Shown: positions 1 to 8,089, numbered from the stretch's first letter. The stretch is DNA of 18,923 bases from Firmicutes bacterium UBA3572 (GCA_002375985.1 DFNH01000008.1:1-18923), one strand, 5' to 3'. The notes: generated by a model not told the origin, from the sequence alone. Made by a program: numbers and translations.

Positions 1-121
1 CTGGTTTGGTGCTGGTACCAGAGAAACATTTGGGGAGTGGGCCTTGTTTTACCTGCATTACCAGCTACAGGTGGCCTACTTTTCGTGGCCATTTATGCGG
101 ATTTTATCGTGGCCACTAACA
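1..121. mobile_element. Probable IS21-family insertion sequence end (partial)
   Basis: GTGGCC recurs at 71-76, 85-90 and 109-114, and the stretch ends in GTGGCCACTAACA at 109-121. Read on the other strand this begins TGTTAGTGGCCAC, a TG-starting terminus. Multiple short repeats near a TG...CA terminus are typical of IS21-family ends. No transposase gene is visible, so the body of the element would lie to the left of the window. The assignment is from memory of the family. A degenerate relic is equally possible. Confidence 0.4.
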
Positions 122-195
122 ATTAGATGGCTGCAATTAATTAAGCACCAGAAACTTACAATTCCTGACCTGTTTAGTGAATGCAAGAGGTTTGA

Positions 196-257
196 ATTAT
201 CTGTTTCTCACACAGGCTGCTAGTCGGAATGACAAGATTGTCTGTTTCTCACACAGG
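196..257. repeat. Direct repeat, two 21-bp units 41 bp apart
   Basis: The units at 196-216 and 237-257 match at 20 of 21 positions and share TCTGTTTCTCACACAGG. The second unit lies inside the 3' end of the membrane protein gene and encodes its last residues. The first lies just beyond the stop. Two copies are too few to call an array. They may mark a recombination or insertion junction next to the IS-like end. Confidence 0.7.
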
Positions 258-771
258 TCGCTGGTTTTCTCCTCAGATAATTCCCTATAAATACAATAAT
301 TATAAACATAACAATGATTTCAGAAACCCAAAAAGATAAAGAATAAAAATGAGGATCAAGTGGAATATAATGTGGAACAAAAATATAATACTGTATACCT
401 AGCGCATTAAACAGATCTTCGGTTACAAGCCAGTCTAATATAGCAGCGATTCCAGCAGCATAAAATAAAATAATCCAACTAACAGGTCCAATCAAGTTAA
501 TAAATCGAGGCGCATCTTCTTGCCCTCCCCATTTACCGGCTGCTTTTAAGAGATTTTCTTTGGCTTCATTGCCAAAAAAGAGTTTTACCCCCAGCATACC
601 CAGTGCTGCTCCCAAAAATAGTGGTGTAACCGAGTATAAAACGTCCAATAAAAGAAAAAGTCCAAACTGCCCCGCCGAGGGTGATATAACCCATAATGTT
701 CCGAGCACAGTGGCTACCCCACAAAAGCAATATACTATTATGCTTACAAACTTTTTGCTGCTCAACTTCAT
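220..771 (-). CDS. Hypothetical four-helix membrane protein
   Basis: I do not recognise a family in this 183-residue product. It has about four hydrophobic segments, near residues 8-30, 34-64, 93-114 and 145-167, separated by a charged loop at about 66-90. The C-terminus is basic (RRKP), so it is probably an integral inner-membrane protein. The ATG overlaps the stop of the methyltransferase fragment by 4 bp (ATGA), and there is only a weak ribosome binding site, which suggests translational coupling. The gene is visibly richer in A+T than the housekeeping genes to its right, which fits recent acquisition. Its last residues are encoded by one copy of a direct repeat, so the C-terminus may be an accident of a junction. 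Confidence 0.6.
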   Translation of the reverse strand: MKLSSKKFVSIIVYCFCGVATVLGTLWVISPSAGQFGLFLLLDVLYSVTPLFLGAALGMLGVKLFFGNEAKENLLKAAGKWGGQEDAPRFINLIGPVSWIILFYAAGIAAILDWLVTEDLFNALGIQYYIFVPHYIPLDPHFYSLSFWVSEIIVMFIIIVFIGNYLRRKPATCVRNRQSCHSD

Positions 772-1460
772 GATAACCTGCTGTCCCCTACAGCAATTCG
801 CGTTGAAACGCCATACTCATTATCTTCGGATTCAACCAGTTTCCGGGCGTTTTCTACCGTCTCGGCATTAATCTCCACGCCCAATCCGTGGCGGCCCAGC
901 CGCCGGCACTCGATCAATGTGGTTCCGCTGCCCGCAAAAGGATCGACCACCAGTTCGCCCTTCTTCGTGTACCGCATCATCAATTGGTGCGGTATCTGCG
1001 GAATGAAGTTGCCCCAGTACCATCCCAGGTGGGCACCGGACCCGTCGCGCCGGTTGATAACCCAGAGGCTTTCGGTGAAAACCTCATCGTAGTCCTTCCA
1101 GCGCCTCATATTGATGTCGTTGACATCACTGGTTTCGACTTCGCACAGCCCCTTCTTCAGCCGCTGTGCATAGTACCGCGCTCTTTCCAGTGTGTGCGCG
1201 TCAATCATCTGCTGCATCTCGCTGAGAAATGGCTCCAGTTTCAGCGACAGGCCATCGCCGTTGGAAGATATCACTTCCTCGCTGAAAGCAGCCACTGCCG
1301 ATTTGAGATTTCTGATATGCTCTCTGAATTGGTCTATGCACGGCAGGGCAAGCGCTGCGTCAATCCGCCGCACGAGTTTCGACCTGTCGACCGTGATATA
1401 TCGCTGGTTATCGCGGCTTACCGGCTTGCCGTTGAAAAGGTAGGATTCGCCTGCTCCCAC
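768..1460 (-). CDS. DNA methyltransferase (N4/N6 amino type), C-terminally truncated
   Basis: The product is an AdoMet-dependent DNA methyltransferase fragment of 230 residues. Visible are a PHQLMMRYT segment (157-165), motif I DPFAGSGTT (173-181) for AdoMet binding, and motif II GVEIN (194-198). A GDS motif (225-227) follows and then the protein ends. In homologues I recall with the same GWYWGNFIPQIPHQL block, the order continues to a catalytic HPPY/SPPY motif IV and about 130 more residues. These are absent, and no such motif occurs earlier in the chain, so catalytic activity is unlikely. The GTG start at 1460 is supported by GGGAGGGG a few bases upstream. The break coincides with the start of an AT-rich membrane gene overlapping by 4 bp. 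It is probably a decayed restriction-modification remnant; a split, complemented enzyme is less likely. Confidence 0.8.
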   Translation of the reverse strand: MGAGESYLFNGKPVSRDNQRYITVDRSKLVRRIDAALALPCIDQFREHIRNLKSAVAAFSEEVISSNGDGLSLKLEPFLSEMQQMIDAHTLERARYYAQRLKKGLCEVETSDVNDINMRRWKDYDEVFTESLWVINRRDGSGAHLGWYWGNFIPQIPHQLMMRYTKKGELVVDPFAGSGTTLIECRRLGRHGLGVEINAETVENARKLVESEDNEYGVSTRIAVGDSRLS

Positions 1461-1784
1461 TTTGCACCCCTCCCGAGACGCAATTCACTGCTAATGCCAA
1501 TGAAAAAGGGGCAGAAAATACCGCCCCTAGCATCTGCCAAAACACCAGACCGTGCTGTTCAACCTGCGCCCATTTCTTCAACGGCAGAACCTCCTGGGTT
1601 TTCAGTCCTGTTCGGCACAGCTTCCCATTTTCCTGCTACCCTGCGTGAATTTTCGGTTGTTGCTTCAGGGTTTAATCGGCTGAATTCTCCACCAGACAGC
1701 CGCGTCGTCGCCCCTCAAGGCGTCCGGCAAGTGCCCGGAAAGGCCCCGCGGGTGGAGTATGCCTGATCCGGTGACAAACGAAAG
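1461..1784. other. Intergenic region between methyltransferase and DUF502 genes
   Basis: I see no convincing gene in these 324 bases. On the minus strand there is a candidate terminator (listed separately). There is also an AGGAGG followed by a TTG-initiated frame of about 57 codons that overlaps the methyltransferase start in another frame; it lacks recognisable features. A plus-strand open frame crossing this region is judged an antisense shadow. Confidence 0.5.
1503..1527 (-). terminator. Candidate Rho-independent terminator after the DUF502-polX gene run
   Basis: On the minus strand GGGGC (1523-1527) pairs with GCCCC (1508-1512) across a 10-base loop and is followed directly by five T (1507-1503). 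The stem is short but all G-C. It lies about 260 bases downstream of the DUF502 stop and just before the methyltransferase start, so it could separate the two transcription units. Confidence 0.4.
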
Positions 1785-2429
1785 TTACCGGTCCGGTCCC
1801 GGGGACGCAGTCTGCAGCCCCTGGTCCGGCACCGGGGCCTGCTTGTTGTTGGAGGCCACGATTCCCGCGGACAGGACCATCTTGAAGCCCTCTTCTACCG
1901 AGAGGGTGGTGGGAATGATGTCCTTTCGCGGCACGACGAGTAAAAAGCCTGAGGTGGGGTTGGGTACGGTGGGCACGAACAGCTTGACTAGGTCTTTACC
2001 TGCGCGGCCGAAGATGTCCGGCTGCGCCTCGCCCACCAGAAAGCCGATCACCCAGCTTTCCCGCCGGGGGTATTCTACCAGAACCACCTGGCGGAACACC
2101 TGCTCTTCCTTCCGGCCCACCGTTTCCACGATCTGCTTGATTACCTTATAAATGGAGTTCACCAGAGGGATACGCAGCAGGATGTTTTCCCAGAGGTCAA
2201 TCAGTTTTCTGCCCACCAGGTTGGTGGCCAGGACTCCGGCCAGGAACACCACGGCCACGGTGACCGCAAAGCCGACACCGGGAATACGGTAGCCGGTGAT
2301 AAACTCAATCACGCTGCCCACGATACCGTCGATAAACAGGAAAATGCTCCACAATAGCCAGGCGGTCACGGCCACCGGCAACAAAACCGCGATTCCGGTT
2401 AACAGGTATCTACGGGTATCCTTCAGCAT
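1785..2429 (-). CDS. DUF502 family membrane protein
   Basis: The product has 214 residues. Two N-terminal membrane segments are visible (about 9-40 and 51-73), followed by a soluble domain with the family's typical LLRIPLVNSIYKVIKQ segment (about 84-99) and a VEYPRR...GFLVGE strand region. DUF502 proteins are widespread in bacteria and plants (COV-like) with no settled biochemical role. The length fits the family. The ATG is preceded by GGAGGAGGGG at good spacing. It is the last gene of a six-gene minus-strand run, 34 bases after the helical hypothetical gene, so the two are probably cotranscribed. The C-terminal tail is proline-rich and probably disordered. Confidence 0.88.
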   Translation of the reverse strand: MLKDTRRYLLTGIAVLLPVAVTAWLLWSIFLFIDGIVGSVIEFITGYRIPGVGFAVTVAVVFLAGVLATNLVGRKLIDLWENILLRIPLVNSIYKVIKQIVETVGRKEEQVFRQVVLVEYPRRESWVIGFLVGEAQPDIFGRAGKDLVKLFVPTVPNPTSGFLLVVPRKDIIPTTLSVEEGFKMVLSAGIVASNNKQAPVPDQGLQTASPGPDR

Positions 2430-2463
2430 AACGCCCCTCCTCCGGCGGTATCGCCCGGTCAGA

Positions 2464-3048
2464 CTAATCAGCAGCCGCCAGGCGGGCTTTGTGTTCTTTC
2501 AGAAACTCCTCGTACTGGACATCGATCCGGTTTACGGTCCGGAGCCACTCCTCCCGGAATTCCGGCGAGGTTTCCGGGTTCACCCGCACCCGCACTCCGG
2601 TTTGCTTTTCAATCAGCTGCTGGGCCTCCTGGGCCCGCCGCTGGAAGCTTTCCCGCAGACTGATTTGGGCCTGCCGGAGGCTCTGCAGGTAATAATCAAA
2701 CAATAGCTCCATCTCGCTGAAAATCTTTCGTACCGTCTGCTGATCACGCTTAAGGAGCAAGATGCCCTCCATGGCCCGCTGGTTAGCTTCCCTTACGGCC
2801 TCGTTTACGGGAGGGTGCAGATTGGCGATCAAACTCTCCAGTATGCCTTCCACCACGTAGCCCCTGACCTCTTCGGGATATTCGGCTACGGCGGCCTTCA
2901 AGTCGAAGTTTCGCTCGCTGATAAACCGGGCGGCCAGAGCCTTGCCGGCGTCCCGGTGGTTATCGCGCGCCAATTCCTCTTCCGACACCTTAATATCGGC
3001 CACCCGCTCCAGAGCCCGTTCCAGGGCGGTTTTAATCTTATCAGTCAT
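2464..3048 (-). CDS. Hypothetical helical soluble protein
   Basis: This 194-residue protein is rich in Glu, Arg, Ala and Leu, with long predicted helices throughout, no membrane segment and no cysteine. I do not recognise it with certainty. The C-terminal half (about 100-190) looks like a helical or coiled-coil region. I chose the ATG at 3048 (MTDKIK) over an in-frame start ten codons upstream because AAGGAG sits nine bases before it. It lies 50 bases after polX and 34 bases before the DUF502 gene in the same orientation, so it is probably in one transcript with them. That position suggests no specific role. Confidence 0.8.
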   Translation of the reverse strand: MTDKIKTALERALERVADIKVSEEELARDNHRDAGKALAARFISERNFDLKAAVAEYPEEVRGYVVEGILESLIANLHPPVNEAVREANQRAMEGILLLKRDQQTVRKIFSEMELLFDYYLQSLRQAQISLRESFQRRAQEAQQLIEKQTGVRVRVNPETSPEFREEWLRTVNRIDVQYEEFLKEHKARLAAAD

Positions 3049-3098
3049 GGTTGATCGCTCCTTGTTGCCAAAATTCAAGATACCATGCTATCCAAAGT

Positions 3099-4826
3099 CT
3101 AACCATCTGACAAGTGAAATTTTCCAAGCTCAGTCATCAACTGCCTGTAACTCATGGTATTGAGACAGTCTTCCGGTGTCAGCCAAGCCCGCCGCGCCAC
3201 CCCGACCCCGAATTCGAGGAAAGACATTTGTTCCACTGTGTGGGCATCGCTGCCGATGCCCAGCCGCACACCTTCTCCGGCGGCTTGGCGGCAGCGGGTG
3301 TCGTCGAGGTCCAACCGCTTTGGATAGGCGTTCAATTCCAGCGCGGTCCCGGTACGGGCGGCTTCGGCGATGACCCGGTCCAGGTCGACCGGATAGGGCG
3401 GGCGTTCACCCAGCAGCCGGCCCGTGGGATGGGCAATCAGATGAACGTTCGGATGGCGTATTGCCTCCAGCAGGCGCGCGGTCATGGCCTCTGCTTCCTG
3501 GCGAAAGTGGGTGTGCACGGCGGCGACCACCAGGTCCAACTCGGCCAGCACCTCGTCCGGGTAGTCCAGCCGCCCCTTGGGGTCTATCTCCACTTCGGCG
3601 CCGGCCAGCAGCTTCACGTCCGGGCTTGTGTCGTTAAAGGCCCGGATCGCGCTGATCTTGTGCCGCAACTGGGCGATGGACAACCCTCCGGCAATCTTTA
3701 GCGAACGGGAATGGTCACAGATGCCCACCCACTCCAATCCTAACCGGCGGGCCTGGTCGGCAATCATCTCCAGGCTGCCGGTACCGTCGCTGTACGCCGA
3801 GTGGACGTGCAGGTCGCCCTTCAGATCGCGGTACTCCAAGAGCCGCGGCAGGCGGCCCTGCAGGCCGGCCTCGATCTCCCCGGTGTCTTCCCGCAGTTCC
3901 GGCGGAATAAACGGCAGTCCCAGGGCGGCGTAGACATCGTCCTCCTCCAGGCCAGCGATCCGCTTGCCGTCCCGAAAAAGGCCGTACTCCGACAGCTTGA
4001 GTCCCTGGCGGGCCGCCAGTTCCCGGAGCCGGATGTTGTGCATTTTCGAACCGGTGAGGTAGCAGAGGGCGGCCCCGTAAACCTCGGTCTCCACCACGCG
4101 CAGGTCAACCCGGAGTCCGTCCGCGGTGCGGGCGGCAGCACGGGTGGTGCCCCGTTCGAGAACTTCGGCCCAGACCGGTAGGTCAGCAAAGTGCGCGATT
4201 ACCGCCTCCGGCTTTTGGGACGCGGCTACGAGGTCGATGTCCTTCACCGTATCCCGGAAGCGGCGGATGCTCCCGGCGATACTGATACGCTCCACCGGTG
4301 CCTCGTCCCGCAAGCGGGTCACCAGTTCCCGGGCAAACGGCAGCACCTGTCCCAGGGGAAAGCGTTCCCGGCCGCGCCGCACCAATTCCAAACCCCGGAG
4401 AATGTTCTGCACCGTTTTGGCTCCGAAGCCGCGGATTTTAACCAGACGGCCGGAACGGGCCACACGTTCCAGGTCTTCCAGACTGGTAACCTGCAGCTCT
4501 TCGAACAAAACGCGGGCCGTGCGCGGGCCAACGCCGGGAATGGCCAGGAGCCGGAGCATTCCCGGCGGAATTTCCCGGATTAGGTTTTCGTAATAAGCAC
4601 AGGTGCCGGTATCCAAGATTTCGGCTACTTTGGCGGCTAAGTCCCGGCCGACGCCCGGAATGGTGGTCAGCTCCCCCCGCCGGTGCATATCGACGAGGTT
4701 TGCGCCAAACTCTTCGATGTTGTGGGCGGCACGGCGGTAGGCCCGGATGCGGAACGGGTTCTCACCCTTGATCTCCAGGATGTCGGCAATGTTGTGAAGT
4801 ATCTGGGCGACTTTCCGGTTTTCCAT
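3099..4826 (-). CDS. polX: DNA polymerase/3'-5' exonuclease PolX
   Basis: This is a family X DNA polymerase with a C-terminal PHP exonuclease domain, acting in base-excision and gap-filling repair in the cytosol. Its 575 residues match the usual bacterial PolX length. Helix-hairpin-helix elements are seen at IPGVG (56-60), IPGVG (96-100) and IRGFG (131-135). The palm has GSIRR (185-189) with metal-binding D196 and D198 (KDIDLV) and D241 (RVDLRV). The PHP domain starts at GDLHVHSAYSDG (337-348) and shows further metal ligands at DHS (371-373), EVEID (411-415), HTH (438-440), HPTGR (466-470) and SDAH (526-529). All expected catalytic residues are present. The start lacks a clear ribosome binding site but lies 8 bases after the MBL gene stop, which suggests coupling. 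Confidence 0.96.
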   Translation of the reverse strand: MENRKVAQILHNIADILEIKGENPFRIRAYRRAAHNIEEFGANLVDMHRRGELTTIPGVGRDLAAKVAEILDTGTCAYYENLIREIPPGMLRLLAIPGVGPRTARVLFEELQVTSLEDLERVARSGRLVKIRGFGAKTVQNILRGLELVRRGRERFPLGQVLPFARELVTRLRDEAPVERISIAGSIRRFRDTVKDIDLVAASQKPEAVIAHFADLPVWAEVLERGTTRAAARTADGLRVDLRVVETEVYGAALCYLTGSKMHNIRLRELAARQGLKLSEYGLFRDGKRIAGLEEDDVYAALGLPFIPPELREDTGEIEAGLQGRLPRLLEYRDLKGDLHVHSAYSDGTGSLEMIADQARRLGLEWVGICDHSRSLKIAGGLSIAQLRHKISAIRAFNDTSPDVKLLAGAEVEIDPKGRLDYPDEVLAELDLVVAAVHTHFRQEAEAMTARLLEAIRHPNVHLIAHPTGRLLGERPPYPVDLDRVIAEAARTGTALELNAYPKRLDLDDTRCRQAAGEGVRLGIGSDAHTVEQMSFLEFGVGVARRAWLTPEDCLNTMSYRQLMTELGKFHLSDG

Positions 4827-4834
4827 AGTTATAG

Positions 4835-5659
4835 TTAAAAGGCGTAACTCAGGCCGGTGCTGCCGAAAGAAAACCGGGACCCGAATTCGTAGGCCAGACG
4901 GGCGGCCACCGGAAGCCCGGTACAGTGGGAGGCGGCCAGCACTTCCAGATCAAGTTCTTTTAAGTAGGCAATGGTCCGGTTCAACTGGTCGGCACCGGCC
5001 GGGGCGAGGTGGGTGCCGCCGATCACCGCCCGCACCCGCTTCTGGCCGGTAACCGCGCGGGCATGCTCGATGATGTTCACGAGCCCCGCGTGGGCGCAGC
5101 CGGTCAACACCACTAGGCCGCCGGCGGTCTCCAGGTAAAGGCTCAAGTCGTCGTTTAACGGATCGGGTACCCGGCGGCCTGCTTCCCAAACGTACATCCG
5201 GGCGTCACCGTGCTCGAAGTCGTTGGTTTTGGGCACCGTGCCGCTCACCCAAACGCCGGGATACACGGCCTGGGGCGCAGTGATCCACTCGAAACGGGCC
5301 CCCGAATCCTCCAGTTCAACCCGGTCGAAAGGTATGCCTACGTACCGGTCCGGGTCGGTAACCCGGTGGGGACTGAACAGGTCGGGATGGGCGTACACCG
5401 GTAACCGGCGGCCAATCGTCTTGAGGATGGTACGCAGCCCGCCGGTGTGGTCGTAATGACCGTGGCTTAAAATCACCGCGTCTGCGGACGCAAGCCCTAT
5501 TCCCATCACGCCGGCGTTATGCACCACGGCACCGCTCTGCCCGGTGTCGTACAGAATGCGGTGCTGCCCGGTCTCCACCCAGAGGCTCAGTCCGTGTTCC
5601 CCGAAAACATCCAGCGGCCGGGCGACCGTATTTTCAATCAGCACGGTTATCTTAACCAT
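4835..5659 (-). CDS. MBL-fold metallo-hydrolase (COG1237, dihydropterin-RFAP synthase-like)
   Basis: This is a metallo-beta-lactamase-fold protein of 274 residues. The metal-binding HGHYDHTGG lies at 66-74, followed by TGCAHAGLVNI, GGTHL and a C-terminal SHCTG, a set typical of the COG1237 group. Members are annotated after the archaeal methanopterin-pathway enzyme that makes 7,8-dihydropterin-6-methyl-ribofuranosylaminobenzene phosphate. In bacteria the substrate is generally unknown, so I give only the fold-level call. AAGGAGG precedes the ATG with a slightly long spacer of about 11 bases. It sits 39 bases after the radical SAM gene and 8 bases before polX, all in one direction. No signal peptide is seen, so it should be cytosolic. 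Confidence 0.88.
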   Translation of the reverse strand: MVKITVLIENTVARPLDVFGEHGLSLWVETGQHRILYDTGQSGAVVHNAGVMGIGLASADAVILSHGHYDHTGGLRTILKTIGRRLPVYAHPDLFSPHRVTDPDRYVGIPFDRVELEDSGARFEWITAPQAVYPGVWVSGTVPKTNDFEHGDARMYVWEAGRRVPDPLNDDLSLYLETAGGLVVLTGCAHAGLVNIIEHARAVTGQKRVRAVIGGTHLAPAGADQLNRTIAYLKELDLEVLAASHCTGLPVAARLAYEFGSRFSFGSTGLSYAF

Positions 5660-5698
5660 ATTTAGCAGCGCCTCCTTCCAGAATGTTCCGGGACCCGC

Positions 5699-6622
5699 TC
5701 ACCTTGAGCGAATGCGAGCCCCCTGTCTCGTATCCCGCCATGCCAGTTCGCAGTCGATCATGCTTATGAGTTCCGTTTTCGTCACTCCCCAGCGCGGCGC
5801 AAGCAATAGCTCTCCGTCCAGCACGTCCCCGATCAGCCGGTGGATGACCATCTGCGGCGACAGGTGCTCCAGGAACGTGCACACCCAGTGTACGTATTCC
5901 TCCGGCGAGAGCACCGGTACGTTTCCCTCCCGCCATTCCTGCGCCAGCGGCGTACCCTCGATAACCTGTAGATGGTGGATCTTCACTCCGTCCAGACCCA
6001 GTTCGGTCAGCGCTTCGGCCGTTTCCACCGCATCCGCCACAGTCTCGCCCGGCAGACCCAAAATCACGTGGGCCGCTATGAATATGCCCCGGCCCCGGGT
6101 GCGGATCACCGCGTCCCGAAACTGGGCGGCGGTGTGTCCCCGGTTGAGCCGGGCCAGGGTGCGGTCGTGGATGGATTGCAACCCGTACTCGAGCCAGACG
6201 TGCCAGCGGGCGGCGTAGGTTTGCAGCAAGTCCAGCACCGGGTCAGGCACGCAATCGGGACGGGTACCGACCGCGAGTCCGATCACGTCCCGGTGGGACA
6301 GCGCGGCGTCATACACTTCTTTTAACCGGTCTGGGGCGGCGTACGTGCCGGTGTAGTTCTGGATGTAGGCCAGGAACTTTACTTCGCCGCGCCGGCGGCG
6401 GCGCATCCGGGTCACGGCGGCCTCGATCTGGGCCTCCAGGGACATGCCCCGGTCGGCATACGGGCCGAAGCTCACGTTGCGGCAGAATGAACAACCACCG
6501 CGCCCGACCGTGCCGTCCCGGTTGGGACAAGTGAACCCGGCATCCAGAGGGATCTTGTACACGGGGGCGCCGAACAAGTCGCGCCAGAAGCGGCTCACCG
6601 GGCGGTAACGCTTGGCGGTCAC
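5699..6622 (-). CDS. TIGR01212 family radical SAM protein (YhcC-like)
   Basis: The product has 307 residues from the chosen GTG. Cysteines C32, C44 and C47 (CPNRDGTVGRGGCSFC) give the family's variant Fe-S motif. YIQNYTGTYA, VGTRPDCV, WLEYGLQSIHD and LGLPGE follow, all typical of TIGR01212 radical SAM enzymes of the Elp3/MiaB-like branch. The substrate is not established. I chose the GTG at 6622 because GGGAGGG precedes it and the N-terminus RYRPVSRFWRDLFG is where the family begins. An upstream extension would overlap the PIN gene heavily. The start overlaps the PIN stop as GTGA, a sign of translational coupling. Confidence 0.92.
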   Translation of the reverse strand: MTAKRYRPVSRFWRDLFGAPVYKIPLDAGFTCPNRDGTVGRGGCSFCRNVSFGPYADRGMSLEAQIEAAVTRMRRRRRGEVKFLAYIQNYTGTYAAPDRLKEVYDAALSHRDVIGLAVGTRPDCVPDPVLDLLQTYAARWHVWLEYGLQSIHDRTLARLNRGHTAAQFRDAVIRTRGRGIFIAAHVILGLPGETVADAVETAEALTELGLDGVKIHHLQVIEGTPLAQEWREGNVPVLSPEEYVHWVCTFLEHLSPQMVIHRLIGDVLDGELLLAPRWGVTKTELISMIDCELAWRDTRQGARIRSR

Positions 6623-7053
6623 ATGCGGCCCTCCCGCACCCGCCGGTAATGACGCAGGAAGTCTCCGGCGGTAAGAATGCGCACGTTGCCGAACTCCTTT
6701 AAGTCCAACAGGTGGCGGTCCTGGGAGACGATGTAGCAGGCCCCGCCGCTGACCGCACACTCGAGAAAGCGGTTATCCGCCGGGTCTTCCGGAATACAAT
6801 CCAGCCGGACCGCCGGTTCAACCGCGCGGGCCTTGTCCAGCAGCGCCTGCAATCCCTGGGAACGCCTTCGCACCGCTTCCGGCCGTCCGAACCGCATTTT
6901 GGCAAAAACGTCGAGGTACTCCCCCCGGATGTCGCTGCTCACCAGCACCTCCACCTTCCCTTCCAGACAAAGCTGGATAACCTGGCCCGACGCCGAACGG
7001 TCGGGATTAATCAATCCGCCCATAACGATATTGGTATCAAGGACAACGCGCAT
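6619..7053 (-). CDS. PIN-domain nuclease, putative toxin of a toxin-antitoxin family
   Basis: This is a PIN-fold protein (144 residues from ATG 7053) of the group annotated as putative toxin-antitoxin toxin component. Acidic metal-site residues are visible in VLDTN near the N-terminus, in EYLDVF, in EDPADNRFLECA and in SQDRHLLDL. PIN toxins are Mg-dependent ribonucleases. No antitoxin-like gene lies beside it; instead it overlaps the radical SAM gene by 4 bp. MRVVLDTN is the usual family start, so I chose 7053. A GTG at 7077 in frame, preceded by a poor AAAGG, would add eight residues. Confidence 0.85.
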   Translation of the reverse strand: MRVVLDTNIVMGGLINPDRSASGQVIQLCLEGKVEVLVSSDIRGEYLDVFAKMRFGRPEAVRRRSQGLQALLDKARAVEPAVRLDCIPEDPADNRFLECAVSGGACYIVSQDRHLLDLKEFGNVRILTAGDFLRHYRRVREGRM

Positions 7054-7133
7054 GGGAACTGATGCCAGCAGACTCACCCTTTCGCCGCGGACGTGGTCGG
7101 TGCGGCTGATCCCGCATTCTTACGCCGTCTGAA

Positions 7134-7162
7134 TTGACCTTCTCCACAGGGCCGGGTATAAT
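7134..7162 (+). promoter_or_regulatory. Sigma-A type promoter of the ttuA-like gene
   Basis: TTGACC (7134-7139) and a perfect TATAAT (7157-7162) are separated by 17 bases. The predicted transcription start is near 7169, giving a leader of only about 20 bases. That leader contains GGAGGTGAG (7176-7184) just before the ATG at 7190. Confidence 0.85.
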
Positions 7163-7189
7163 CAAGGGATGTTCCGGAGGTGAGACAAC

Positions 7190-8086
7190 ATGAAATGCAA
7201 AGTTTGCCGGGAACCGGCCCTGGTTAAGCTTCCGGCACATAACGCCAATTTTTGTGCGACACACTTTGATGCCTTTTTTCTCCGCCAGGTAGAAAAAGCG
7301 ATCCGCAGGTACCGCATGCTCCGGCCGGGTGACCGCGTGCTCGTCGCCGTTTCCGGCGGCAAGGACTCGCTCACGGTGGTGGATGTTCTGCACCGGTTGG
7401 GCTACGACGTCCGTGGACTGCACATCGACCTGGGCGTTGCCGAAAACCAGTTTTCGGCCGAATCCTTGGCCGTCTGCCGGGAGTTCTTCGCCGCGCGGGG
7501 TCTGCCGCTTGAGGTCTACAGCCTGCGGGAACAATTCGGCAAGAGCATCGGAGACGTGGGCCGCCGCTTTGACCGCTTCTGCTCCATCTGCGGTATGACC
7601 AAACGCCATCTGATGAACGCCCGCGCCTACCAGCAGGGTCTGGACGCCCTGGCTACCGGTCACAATCTGGATGACCTTTCGGCCGCGCTGTTCGCCAATC
7701 TGATGCGTTGGGACCTGCGCTACCTGGCCAAGGGAGCGCCTTGTCTTCCCCCGGAGGGGAATTTTTGCCGCAAGATCAAGCCGCTGGCCCTACTCTCCGA
7801 AAAAGAGATCAGCACCTACGCCCAGGTGCACGCCTTCCGGGTGGTGACCGCAACCTGCCCGCACTCCCGGGAGGCCAAGTTCAAGCGTTACAAAGAACTG
7901 CTGGCCGCCGTGGAGGAGCAGTCGCCTGGTACGCGGCGTGCCTTTTACGAAGGATACGTACGTATCGTACCCCTGTTCCAAGCTCACGCGGAGGCTACGC
8001 CGGAGCTCAAACCCTGTGCGGTTTGCGGCATGCCCACCACCGTTGAGGTCTGCACCTTCTGCAAAACCTGGCGGCAGGCAAAGTAG
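7190..8086 (+). CDS. ttuA: TtuA-like tRNA 2-thiolation protein (TIGR00269/TtcA superfamily)
   Basis: This is a PP-loop ATPase expected to replace an oxygen by sulfur in tRNA, as TtuA does at 5-methyluridine-54 in thermophiles. Its 298 residues show an N-terminal zinc site (C3, C6, C22, H25) and the ATP loop SGGKDS (55-60). The Fe-S ligands C131, C134 and C223 match the spacing of Thermus TtuA, TGHNLDD is at 156-162, and a C-terminal CxxC...CxxC zinc site ends the protein. GGAGGTGAG fixes the start. It is monocistronic behind its own promoter and divergent from the PIN gene run. Its presence would fit a thermophilic host, although related proteins modify other positions. The symbol is by domain architecture; I see no ubiquitin-like TtuB gene nearby. 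Confidence 0.85.
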   Translation: MKCKVCREPALVKLPAHNANFCATHFDAFFLRQVEKAIRRYRMLRPGDRVLVAVSGGKDSLTVVDVLHRLGYDVRGLHIDLGVAENQFSAESLAVCREFFAARGLPLEVYSLREQFGKSIGDVGRRFDRFCSICGMTKRHLMNARAYQQGLDALATGHNLDDLSAALFANLMRWDLRYLAKGAPCLPPEGNFCRKIKPLALLSEKEISTYAQVHAFRVVTATCPHSREAKFKRYKELLAAVEEQSPGTRRAFYEGYVRIVPLFQAHAEATPELKPCAVCGMPTTVEVCTFCKTWRQAK

Positions 8087-8089
8087 TAC

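Noticed and set aside
1490..1660. Possible similarity of the 1500-1700 intergenic DNA to 18600-18800
   Set aside because: Only an 11-base match (CAAAACACCAG) could be found by eye, which is not enough for a repeat.
888..1766. 292-codon open frame on the plus strand
   Set aside because: It lies antisense over the methyltransferase with its clear motifs and then runs through intergenic DNA. The product has no recognisable domain and a composition typical of an antisense shadow.
3114..3701. 195-codon open frame on the plus strand inside polX
   Set aside because: It is antisense to the conserved PHP domain of PolX, a high-GC shadow.
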